A DNA stretch of 47,581 nt from Candidatus Poribacteria bacterium (GTDB lineage Bacteria; Poribacteria; WGA-4E; WGA-3G), in the NCBI GenBank assembly GCA_022826805.1, contig JAJDUH010000020.1:1-47581 (forward strand), read 5' to 3'. Both the position numbers and the translations under genes were made by a program. Every line of letters starts with the position of its first letter. Position 1 is the first letter of the stretch. Below, piece after piece: positions 40,596 through 47,581 of the stretch. Under the pieces are notes generated by a model. That model worked only from the letters and a program-made list of their open reading frames with translations, was not told the origin of the DNA and did not search any database.

Positions 40596-42194
40596 TTAAA
40601 TAACAACAGAAGGACGCTCTTGTATAACAGGAATGACGTAACTCCGAAGCGTCACATCGTCCACTGTTTCTGTCTCCACGAGGGGTTCTGGATTTTTGCG
40701 GTGGTCAAACACGATATAGTACCCCTCTACTGCTGCTTCCAACTTGAGGTACGCTGCAAGCTGCTTTTTCCCTGCCTGATAATATTTGTTTCCCTCCCAT
40801 ATCTTTGTTTCAATGACGTATTTTTGGTGGTTATGGATAAGGAGGAGATCGATACGGCCCCGACCAGTTTGAACTTCAAGAAACATATTCGCGCCAACGA
40901 CACGCACAAAGTGGTCCAGATACGCGTAAAGCAAGTGTTGACCGACATATTCTTGGGGTATATCTGGCATCTGTAGGATGCGGAAACCGGCGCGAGCAAT
41001 AAACGCCTGAAAGTTATCAAGGAGCGGTTCCAGATCAATTCGTCCCTCAGAGGTGAGGTAATCCGTGAAGTCTACGCCGGTATCTTCCTCAAAGTATTCC
41101 TGCTCGAGCCCGTTCACCAGAGGTTTGAATGCTTGCATGATGCGATGCTGATAAATCGGGTTGACTATTTCACACATTCTGTCAGCACTTTTCGTAATGA
41201 CCCCATAAGTAGCAAGTTCACTAATGATGTCATTGTCTGGGTTGAAGGGCAAACCTCTGTCGTAAGAGGTGATTTTCATCAGGAGGCTTTCAAAGCGTCG
41301 ATCTCTGCGGATATTGGTAAGCAGATGATCTATGTTGGTATTCCCTTCTTCAAGGAGCTGCGTATGCGCCTTTGCAAAGTGTGTCATCGTTATCGTTTTG
41401 GTTTTTGGAATATCCATCTGCTCTGTAAGTATCTGGCCGAATCGATTGACGAGGAACGGTTGTCCTCCTGTCTGTTTATGAATAGATGTGATAACCTCTG
41501 GGACGAAGGTTTGTCCCACCTCTTCTGTATACTGCGTAAGCAGTTCATGGACCTGCCCAAACGTGAAGTTGGGTAAGGCGAACTCATCTTGAATATTGAA
41601 TGGGGAGATAGAACGATCGTAACCAAGTTGCGTGATATTCTTGACACCGATGATGCTGAGACTATAGGGGGACCGAGGCATCATGCGGGAGACATAGATA
41701 CGGCGAAGTGAATACAGAAAATCACTCACAACAGTCTGAGGAATGCCATCAAACTCGTCTATAATGAGGACAACTCGTTGATTTTTTAGCAAGTTCGCGA
41801 GGTTTCTAAAGAACCTTCTCATCAAAACGTGATTGCTTATCTGTGTGCTCTCCAGAAAGTGGGTTAACGCTTCAGAAGGCATGACGCCACGTCTTTGAAA
41901 AACGTTTTCAATTTCCTCGCGAATATCTTCATAAAAGTAGTCATAAAAATCAGCAAGTGAGCGGTTTTTATACTCCTCAAAATCAAGTTGAATCGGGAAA
42001 TAGCCTTCCTCTTGATCTGCGAGTGTATCAAGCACGCGATAGAAAAAGGTTGTTTTGCCAGTTTGCCGTGGTGCAAAAATAACTATGTAACGTCCGTCCT
42101 TGACACGGTTGATGAAATCCGCGATCTCGTCAGTGCGTTGAACGACATAGTTTTTTGCGGGGTCCACGGGACCTCGGGTGCCAAAAGTCCTCAT
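40596..42194 (-). CDS. AAA ATPase with C-terminal PD-(D/E)XK nuclease-like domain
   Basis: A 532-residue protein. The N-terminal AAA-like domain has Walker A APRQTGKTTF (41-50) and Walker B VVLIIDEFD (141-149), and later GGQPFLVNRF, a pattern of the AAA_35 / STAND-like ATPases. The C-terminus holds TGRGRIDLLLI with Asp449 and YVIETKIW with Glu462-x-Lys464, the core of a PD-(D/E)XK fold as in DUF1703-like proteins. Such proteins are widespread and mostly uncharacterised; some sit in defence or mobile contexts. It is the first gene of an operon with the coiled-coil protein, driven by a good promoter (42282-42310). Confidence 0.82.
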   Translation of the reverse strand: MRTFGTRGPVDPAKNYVVQRTDEIADFINRVKDGRYIVIFAPRQTGKTTFFYRVLDTLADQEEGYFPIQLDFEEYKNRSLADFYDYFYEDIREEIENVFQRRGVMPSEALTHFLESTQISNHVLMRRFFRNLANLLKNQRVVLIIDEFDGIPQTVVSDFLYSLRRIYVSRMMPRSPYSLSIIGVKNITQLGYDRSISPFNIQDEFALPNFTFGQVHELLTQYTEEVGQTFVPEVITSIHKQTGGQPFLVNRFGQILTEQMDIPKTKTITMTHFAKAHTQLLEEGNTNIDHLLTNIRRDRRFESLLMKITSYDRGLPFNPDNDIISELATYGVITKSADRMCEIVNPIYQHRIMQAFKPLVNGLEQEYFEEDTGVDFTDYLTSEGRIDLEPLLDNFQAFIARAGFRILQMPDIPQEYVGQHLLYAYLDHFVRVVGANMFLEVQTGRGRIDLLLIHNHQKYVIETKIWEGNKYYQAGKKQLAAYLKLEAAVEGYYIVFDHRKNPEPLVETETVDDVTLRSYVIPVIQERPSVVI

Positions 42195-42281
42195 TTGCTT
42201 TCGCCTCTGCCGTTGTTAGTAGACATTAGATTGCCAATTCTTTTTTTAGCAAAAAATTAAGATAGTCTCATTATATACCTT

Positions 42282-42310
42282 ATTATATCAGATGCGTGTC
42301 TGAAAATCAA
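42282..42310 (-). promoter_or_regulatory. Promoter of the AAA ATPase operon
   Basis: Minus strand: TTGATT, 17-bp spacer, TATAAT, about 90 bp before ATG 42194. Confidence 0.6.
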
Positions 42311-42333
42311 AGGCTTTGTCTTGATTCTTTCGC

Positions 42334-42362
42334 TTGATTTTTTGATAACTGTGTGCTAAAAT
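42334..42362 (+). promoter_or_regulatory. Promoter of the 2-hydroxyacid dehydrogenase gene
   Basis: TTGATT, 17-bp spacer, TAAAAT, about 45 bp before ATG 42406; back to back with the divergent ATPase promoter. Confidence 0.6.
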
Positions 42363-42405
42363 AGACGCATTTTAGACATGAAGACGGTAGAGAGGAGTAG
42401 AACCC

Positions 42406-43371
42406 ATGACCAAATTTATAATGATGCCGCCCCAAGATGCCCATAAGCGAGAGTGGGCAAAACGTCTTGAAACAGAACTATCAGAATATCAAGTAATTCT
42501 ACCGGAGACGGATGAGGAAGTTCTATCGGCTATCGTTGATGCAGATGCTGTATACGGTTGGGTCTCCCCAGAAGCCCTCCAGCGGGCCAAGAAACTGCAA
42601 TGGATCCAAAACCCAGATGCTGGTCCCTTCCCTGGTTACTATTACCAAGCATTGATAGAACATCCGGTTACGATATGCAATCCGCGCGGTATTTACTTTG
42701 ACCATATCAGTCAGCATATTATGATGTTTGTGTTAGGGCTGTCTCGTGGATTGCCCTACTATATGGATGCACAACGCCAACGGAGATGGGATAAAGACGC
42801 TCGGAAAAGCGGATATATTGATCTCGCGCAGGCAACTGCCCTAATCGTAGGTGTTGGCGGTATCGGACACGAAACGGCGCGGCTTTGTGCTGAGTTTGGC
42901 ATGAAGGTGATTGGTGTAGACCCTCGTCCAGAATATGAATTGTCTTTTGTTGAGATGCATGCCCCCACCGAACTGGATATAGTGCTGCCGCGCGCCGATT
43001 TTGTGATAGCCACCACCCCGCATACACCGGAAACCGAAGGGATGTGGCATAAAAAGCGTTTTGACTTGATGAAACAGTCTGCTTACTTCATCAACATCGG
43101 GCGCGGCAAGACCATGAAACTTGCCGATCTTATTGCCGCACTGGAAAATGGGGATATTGCGGGATGTGGATTAGATGTGTTTGAAGTTGAACCGTTGCCT
43201 GCCAAGAGCCCGCTTTGGACACTCTCCAACGTTATGCTTACTCCGCACATTGCTGTCAAGGACGCGGAGAACATTCCAGAGCGGCGATTTGAGATTATCT
43301 TAGAAAACGCCCGCCGTTTCGCTTCAGGCACTCCCTTACGCAATGTGGTAAACAAAGCAGCGTGGTATTAA
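42406..43371 (+). CDS. D-2-hydroxyacid dehydrogenase
   Basis: A 321-residue NAD(P)H-dependent oxidoreductase. The Rossmann glycine loop is GVGGIG (149-154), with acidic Asp172 after the second strand (GVDPRPE). Catalytic Arg233 (INIGRGK), Glu262 (VFEVEPLP) and His281 (LTPHIA) are all present. The family interconverts 2-oxo and D-2-hydroxy acids; subgroup resembles glyoxylate/hydroxypyruvate reductase-like enzymes, substrate not assigned. GAGGAG precedes ATG 42406. It is followed 103 bp later by the PhyH-HEAT gene on the same strand. Confidence 0.9.
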   Translation: MTKFIMMPPQDAHKREWAKRLETELSEYQVILPETDEEVLSAIVDADAVYGWVSPEALQRAKKLQWIQNPDAGPFPGYYYQALIEHPVTICNPRGIYFDHISQHIMMFVLGLSRGLPYYMDAQRQRRWDKDARKSGYIDLAQATALIVGVGGIGHETARLCAEFGMKVIGVDPRPEYELSFVEMHAPTELDIVLPRADFVIATTPHTPETEGMWHKKRFDLMKQSAYFINIGRGKTMKLADLIAALENGDIAGCGLDVFEVEPLPAKSPLWTLSNVMLTPHIAVKDAENIPERRFEIILENARRFASGTPLRNVVNKAAWY

Positions 43372-43474
43372 GTGGCAGTCAGCAGTTAGGGCATTCGCTA
43401 TGCTCACTTTTAGCAGATAGTAGATAGCCAATAACTATTGAAGGTATAAAAAGGAGGTTAAAAAAAGAGAAAGC

Positions 43475-45370
43475 ATGACAACAGTTAAACAGCATCTTCT
43501 AAATGATGAACAGATTCGCCATTTTATTGTGAACGGGTATGCCAACGTCACTGCAAACGTGCCGACGCACATCCACGAGACCATCTATGATAAAACGGAT
43601 GAGCTTTTCGCTGGTGCGGCGGATTTCCGAGGTGATAGGCAACATAACCCGCTCAATAATATTTTACCGTTGGTGCCAGAACTTCAGATAGTGTTGGAAT
43701 CTCCGGAGGTGCGCGGGGCACTCACCAGTATTCTGGGAAACGGATACGTCATGCATCCGCATCGGCATTGCCATCCTAACTTTGCGGAAAGCACACCGAC
43801 TGGAAAAGAAAACGGCGAGGAGCGGTTGATGATGCCGCTTCACAAAGATGGACACGCCGGTGGAAAACGACCTCGGCACCGAACGCCCCGCTGGGCGATT
43901 CTCTTCTATTATCCGCAGCCCTGTCTCGAAGAGCAGGGACCGACGTGTATCATTCCGGGGACGCAATACATCCGGGAATTTATGCTGGACGGTGAACGTC
44001 GGCGGCACGAAAGGCATGTCGAAGGTAGAAATGGGACGCGACTCCTCTCTGAGGGTTTCCTGAACCGAAATCTGGTTCCAATGTCCGGTGAACTCGGCAC
44101 AGTGTGGATTATGCACTTCGACATGGTGCATTCGTTTCTTCAGAACTACATCCCACTGAATCGCTACGGTATGAAATTCGTCTTTATGCGTACAGATCAA
44201 CCGACGGCACCTTCATGGAACAATGAAACTTCTATGTGGCAGCCGCCTGAAGTCAACCACGTCCCTTACGATGCAGAGATTCTTTGGACCTACATGTGGA
44301 ATTGGATGTACGGAAAGACGGATTTGTACGAGACCGGCCGTCGGAATACTACAACGGATGTAGCATCTGAAGTTGAAACACTGAAAACAGACGATCTAAA
44401 TGCGAGGATGAAAGCTGCTAACGAATTGGGCTTTATGCGAACAGATGCCGCTGAGGCAGTCCCCGCACTCATCGATGCACTTCAGGACGACTATGAACCG
44501 GTACGTCGAAATGCCATCTATGCTCTCGGAGCGATTGGAAAACCTGCCGTTGAATCTCTCATTAGTGCACTCGATTCAGAAAAAGAGGCGTTTGATATGG
44601 AGCCGATTCTCCATATTTGTGACGCGGCGCATGGACTGGCGGCAACTGGTGCATCGACTGTGCCTGCGCTTATAAGTGCATTGAAAGACGAACGCGAGAA
44701 CATCCGCGCTTCAGCAGCGTATGCGTTAGGTGAGATAGGTCCAGTCGCAGCGGCGTCGGTTGATGGACTTATTGCGTTGTTAACCGATGCATCGGAAGAG
44801 GTGCGTCGCCATGCGACCTCGGCATTGGGTATGATTAAGGTGCCAGTATCGAAAACTGTCCCTGCCTTGATACGAGTTCTGGAAGATCGCGAAGATACAG
44901 ATTTAGCGTTTTTTGCGGCGCAAGCACTGACCCGTATTGGACGGGACGCAACGGAAGCTGTTCCGGCACTGCGTGAGGCACTGATGAGTGAGTCAGCATA
45001 CGTGCGCGGATTCTCCTCGGAGGCGTTGAGTCGGATTGGAACTGCCGATGCGTTGCAAGCACTCGTGCCATTCCTGAGGACGGCACGTTGGTTTAACTAT
45101 GTCAAGAAGAGCATGCCCGCTTTCAGCATTGCCTTGAAAGAGACAACACATGCCCCAAGGGACACAGATTCACTCATGAAACTGATTACAGAGTGGGCAA
45201 AACAGAAGGACATTCCGTTGCCGAAGACGGAGGAGGTTTCGCAGGATTCCGATACGCAATTCCAAGTAACCTTCAGCGATGGCAAACGGGTAACTGCGAG
45301 GGTTGAGGGTGATACGCTCAACCTCTATCATAGAACGCGTGTGGAGGCTGGGTTTAAGACGTATCGGTAA
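43475..45370 (+). CDS. PhyH-type oxygenase fused to HEAT repeats
   Basis: A 631-residue two-part protein. Residues 1-290 form a PhyH/2-oxoglutarate oxygenase: His123-x-Asp125 in PLHKDGHAG, a strand pair around GPTCIIPGTQYI, and a distal His, probably His219 in MVHSFLQN, followed by RYGMKFVFMRTDQP. Residues 310-540 contain HEAT/PBS-lyase repeats (AVPALIDALQDDYEPVRRNAIYALGAIG, then TVPALISALKDERENIRASAAYALGEIG and two or three more). The last 90 residues are unassigned. HEAT repeats bind proteins, so the enzyme may modify or dock to a partner. A strong AAAGGAGG lies 17 bases upstream of ATG 43475, rather far. Confidence 0.85.
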   Translation: MTTVKQHLLNDEQIRHFIVNGYANVTANVPTHIHETIYDKTDELFAGAADFRGDRQHNPLNNILPLVPELQIVLESPEVRGALTSILGNGYVMHPHRHCHPNFAESTPTGKENGEERLMMPLHKDGHAGGKRPRHRTPRWAILFYYPQPCLEEQGPTCIIPGTQYIREFMLDGERRRHERHVEGRNGTRLLSEGFLNRNLVPMSGELGTVWIMHFDMVHSFLQNYIPLNRYGMKFVFMRTDQPTAPSWNNETSMWQPPEVNHVPYDAEILWTYMWNWMYGKTDLYETGRRNTTTDVASEVETLKTDDLNARMKAANELGFMRTDAAEAVPALIDALQDDYEPVRRNAIYALGAIGKPAVESLISALDSEKEAFDMEPILHICDAAHGLAATGASTVPALISALKDERENIRASAAYALGEIGPVAAASVDGLIALLTDASEEVRRHATSALGMIKVPVSKTVPALIRVLEDREDTDLAFFAAQALTRIGRDATEAVPALREALMSESAYVRGFSSEALSRIGTADALQALVPFLRTARWFNYVKKSMPAFSIALKETTHAPRDTDSLMKLITEWAKQKDIPLPKTEEVSQDSDTQFQVTFSDGKRVTARVEGDTLNLYHRTRVEAGFKTYR

Positions 45371-45393
45371 GACCCTGAACGTAAGCGAAAACC

Positions 45394-45434
45394 GGCGAGG
45401 TTAGGGGGAAACACCCCAGCAAAAACACCTCGCC
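45394..45434. repeat. 41-bp palindromic element between convergent genes
   Basis: Arms GGCGAGGTT and ACCTCGCC enclose TTTTTGC and GGGGTGTTTCCCC (minus-strand reading). The minus-strand sequence matches the outer part of 8925-9032. It lies between the PhyH-HEAT and sulfatase stop codons. Confidence 0.7.
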
Positions 45435-45457
45435 TACCAAGGGACAACATGAGAAAT

Positions 45458-46876
45458 TCATAGCGTCGCGGTGCGGAGGATGATTCGGTCCTCGGTCCAA
45501 TTGTCTCGGTACCACGTGCACGCTTCAAAGGTATCGTTAAGCGCATCCATGCGTTGTTTTAACATCGCCCGGAACTGTTCTCGGATTTCAACTAATACTG
45601 GATTATAAACCAGATTACGGGTTTGGAACGGGTCATCGACATTATCAAAGAGTTTCTCACTTCCGTCTGGACGGTGAACAGCATAGGTATGCTGCTTTGT
45701 GCGGAGGGCGCGCCACTCATAACCGTCCTCCCATTTCGCCGTACACCCCATGCCCTGCATAAACGCTGCATCCGGCTCATTAGTGGGTTGATTAAAGGCA
45801 GCTCCACTTAAATCTGTACCCTCAACATCCGCTGGAATCGGTAGATTCATCATTGAGAGCAGCGTCGGCATAATGTCGGGTGTATTCAGACATGCGTCTG
45901 AAACATGCCCCTCCGGAATATGTCTCTGCCACCGCGCAAGAAATGGTACGCGGACGGCTTCCTCATAAAAAATGTTTTTCGCGCGGCGCCCTTGTGCGCC
46001 GAACATCTCACCGTGATCAGAGGTAAAAACAAAGATTGTGTCGTCGCGCAACCCCAAGTCGTCAACAGCACGCAGTAATCGTCCGATATTCCGATCCAGA
46101 TTGGCGGTCATTGCATAATAGACGCGCATCCACTCAGGGAGTTTGGCACGTTCTGCAGGTGACATAATCGCCCATGTATCGCCATAAGGATCGTTTTCGT
46201 CTCGGTAGTTTGGCGGTAAAGGAAAATCTACCTCCCGAAACATCTCATAATCTTCGGCTGGCACATTGTCTTGTGTCCACGGATCGTGTGGTGTTCCGAT
46301 TGAGAGGAAAAGTGCAAAGGGATCGTCTGCTATTGATGCCCGCTGCAAGTAATCAATCGCTAAATCAGTTTGTCCATCTGGCTCATATCCGGGTATCACA
46401 ATTTTCTCAGGCGAGTCCTTGTGATAATACGTATCAACATACAAGTGATGAAAATTGTAAGCTGACCACTCTCCGTCGAAACCGAGTCGATACCTTCCCG
46501 GTGGGATGTAAGAATTCCTCGGATCGTCATGCCTCCCCAATTGATTTGCCCACAGATGCCATTTTCCGATGTAGCTTGTCTGGTAACCGTTACGATGTAG
46601 AACATGCCCGAAACAGTCATGATTAGGGTTCATCCGGAGTTCATTAATTGCCATACCGGTGCTACTGGCGTATTTTCCGGTAAAGAGAGAGGCGCGGTAG
46701 GGGGCACACATCGGACTACCAGAGACAGCATTGCAGAAATTCGCACTTTCTGTCGCAAACCGGTCAATATTGGGTGTATGCGCGCGGGTATCCCCGGCAT
46801 AACCACACGACTGGTAGCGGAGCTGATCGGCGAAAACATAGACGAGATTCGGTCGCTTTTCGGTTGAGCGAGACAT
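45458..46876 (-). CDS. Formylglycine-dependent sulfatase
   Basis: A 472-residue type I sulfatase. The activation motif is C-A-P-Y-R (Cys57 to Arg61) in GSPMCAPYRASLFTGKY, where Cys is turned into formylglycine. FADQLRYQSCG near the start gives the first metal ligands (with Gln in place of the second Asp, as in other ADQ-type sulfatases). YIGKWHLW, SIGTPHDPW and FTSDHGEMFGAQGRRAKN complete the active site. No signal peptide is visible, so it may act in the cytoplasm. Substrate, sulfated glycan or small ester, unknown. ATG 46876 is preferred over 46894 since GGAG lies just before it. No anaerobic maturase or FGE gene is in the window. Confidence 0.9.
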   Translation of the reverse strand: MSRSTEKRPNLVYVFADQLRYQSCGYAGDTRAHTPNIDRFATESANFCNAVSGSPMCAPYRASLFTGKYASSTGMAINELRMNPNHDCFGHVLHRNGYQTSYIGKWHLWANQLGRHDDPRNSYIPPGRYRLGFDGEWSAYNFHHLYVDTYYHKDSPEKIVIPGYEPDGQTDLAIDYLQRASIADDPFALFLSIGTPHDPWTQDNVPAEDYEMFREVDFPLPPNYRDENDPYGDTWAIMSPAERAKLPEWMRVYYAMTANLDRNIGRLLRAVDDLGLRDDTIFVFTSDHGEMFGAQGRRAKNIFYEEAVRVPFLARWQRHIPEGHVSDACLNTPDIMPTLLSMMNLPIPADVEGTDLSGAAFNQPTNEPDAAFMQGMGCTAKWEDGYEWRALRTKQHTYAVHRPDGSEKLFDNVDDPFQTRNLVYNPVLVEIREQFRAMLKQRMDALNDTFEACTWYRDNWTEDRIILRTATL

Positions 46877-46921
46877 CAAAATACTCCAACTCAAGAATTA
46901 TTTCTGATTCACAACGGTTGT

Positions 46922-46950
46922 AGCATAACACATTCCAATAGATTCCTCAA
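46922..46950 (-). promoter_or_regulatory. Candidate sulfatase promoter
   Basis: Minus strand: TTGAGG, 17-bp spacer, TATGCT, about 45 bp before ATG 46876. Confidence 0.45.
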
Positions 46951-47442
46951 GGCAAAACGAAGAGCACGTTAAACCACCTATTTACACAAAAGTCAAAAGT
47001 GCACTTTTCCCGATCTTCTACTAAGCTTTGGACAATTTTCAGTTCGGGACATCACGGACGTAGGGGCGAGGTTTCCTCGCCTTGTAGGTTGGAGAACCAA
47101 GGGGAAATACCCAAGCAAAAACACCCTACAACAAATATTTATGCACCACCCTCACGTAATTGTCGGTTTAGTCTGCCTCCGAGACACGATCTCATAGAAT
47201 AATTTGAAAAAAAATTCAGACTCCTTTCATTTTTTTTCAAATTATGCAGTTTTTTTCCCCAAAAATTCGTCTTTAATATATAGAAGGACGAACTGCGCAA
47301 ACCTCAATATTAACATTCAGGTTTTGAATTATAATAAGCAAGTTTCAATATTAAATACGCCCTTTGGACATCAATGACGGGCGGGGAAACTGGGGAAACA
47401 CTTGGGTTTTTATAATTATATTTAGACTTTTTATAATTTTAA
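46951..47442. other. Gene-free AT-rich region
   Basis: About 490 bp without a credible gene. It holds the hairpin at 47065-47081, followed by a stretch (47100-47130) like the 45394-45434 element (CAAGCAAAAACACC). From 47210 it is very AT-rich, ending with two imperfect tandem copies of TTTTTATAATT... just before an IS end. Confidence 0.5.
47065..47081. repeat. Hairpin repeat GGCGAGG-ttt-CCTCGCC
   Basis: Perfect 7-bp stem; shortest member of the palindrome family also found at 2198, 8925 and 45394. Confidence 0.65.
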
Positions 47443-47581
47443 TAGGACTTACGCAACCCTGGTTGACATAGTCCCTCCAAACCCGTAATATAGTGTGTGA
47501 GGAGGTGTCTAAAAATGGTTAGACCGACGCGTCTGGATTATTGTCAATATCTACTTAGCACGCCTATCAACTATACGCTGA
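47443..47581 (+). mobile_element. Left end of a second insertion sequence (cut by the window)
   Basis: TAGGACTTACGCAACCC at 47443 looks like the terminal inverted repeat seen on many IS elements, and a transposase-like frame starts 72 bp inside it. The right end is outside the window. Confidence 0.55.
47515..47581 (+). CDS. Transposase, N-terminal fragment (continues past the window)
   Basis: Only 22 codons are visible, MVRPTRLDYCQYLLSTPINY then TL, with GGAGGT eight bases before ATG 47515. The pattern YCQYLL...INYTL resembles the N-terminus of IS4/IS701-type DDE transposases as I remember them. Too short for a firm family call. Confidence 0.5.
   Translation, partial: MVRPTRLDYCQYLLSTPINYTL

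Overview
The window (about 47.6 kb, moderate GC, AT-rich gaps) reads as chromosome from a Gram-negative-type bacterium. Support comes from a cytochrome protein with a beta-barrel-like C-terminus ending in Trp-Phe, several lipoprotein signals, a type II secretion pseudopilin, and the paired penicillin-binding protein 1C / alpha-2-macroglobulin genes. The mix of phytanoyl-CoA dioxygenases (PhyH), a sulfatase, LamG/DUF1080-type secreted proteins, enolase-superfamily and Tm-1-like proteins, and secreted proteins ending in a TTWGxLK tail resembles what I know of Candidatus Poribacteria (sponge-associated or marine) or a close relative. That assignment is inference; no rRNA, tRNA or CRISPR array is visible here.

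Layout. 1-2.2 kb is a decayed patch: an HNH endonuclease gene, the C-terminal stub of a tyrosine recombinase and an open frame with no start. 2.2-8.7 kb is metabolic: a Tm-1-like/PhyH operon on the minus strand, then on the plus strand an orphan GspG-like pseudopilin, an enolase-superfamily enzyme, a decayed LamG tail and an aldehyde dehydrogenase with a strong terminator, followed by a small PD-(D/E)XK protein. 9-11.7 kb has an EF-G-like GTPase and a DUF423 membrane protein. 11.9-14.4 kb holds three consecutive secreted proteins with unrelated domains that share one C-terminal tail. 14.4-22.6 kb is the alpha-2-macroglobulin/pbpC pair, with start and stop codons overlapping. 23-24.8 kb is a cytochrome pair (P460-like lipoprotein, then a dihaem domain joined to a probable outer-membrane barrel). 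ftsY, an ECF-type sigma factor and a MarR/ferritin-like fusion follow.

28-37 kb is a long minus-strand gene series: serine hydrolase, beta-propeller glycosidase-like protein, TPR lipoprotein, phosphotransferase, ABC-F ATPase, and separately an XPB-type helicase with its Bax1 (DUF790) partner. A shattered copy of the helicase gene lies just upstream of that pair. 37.6-42.2 kb has a VWA-like lipoprotein, an intact IS3-family element and an AAA ATPase/nuclease with a coiled-coil partner whose end is cut by the IS. 42.4-46.9 kb carries a 2-hydroxyacid dehydrogenase, a PhyH-HEAT fusion and a sulfatase. The window ends inside a second insertion sequence.

Several promoters close to the -35/-10 consensus with 16-17 bp spacers are visible and help fix starts. 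A family of short nested palindromes built on GGCGAGGT...ACCTCGCC recurs in the gaps between genes. All calls come from reading motifs by eye; no database search was run.
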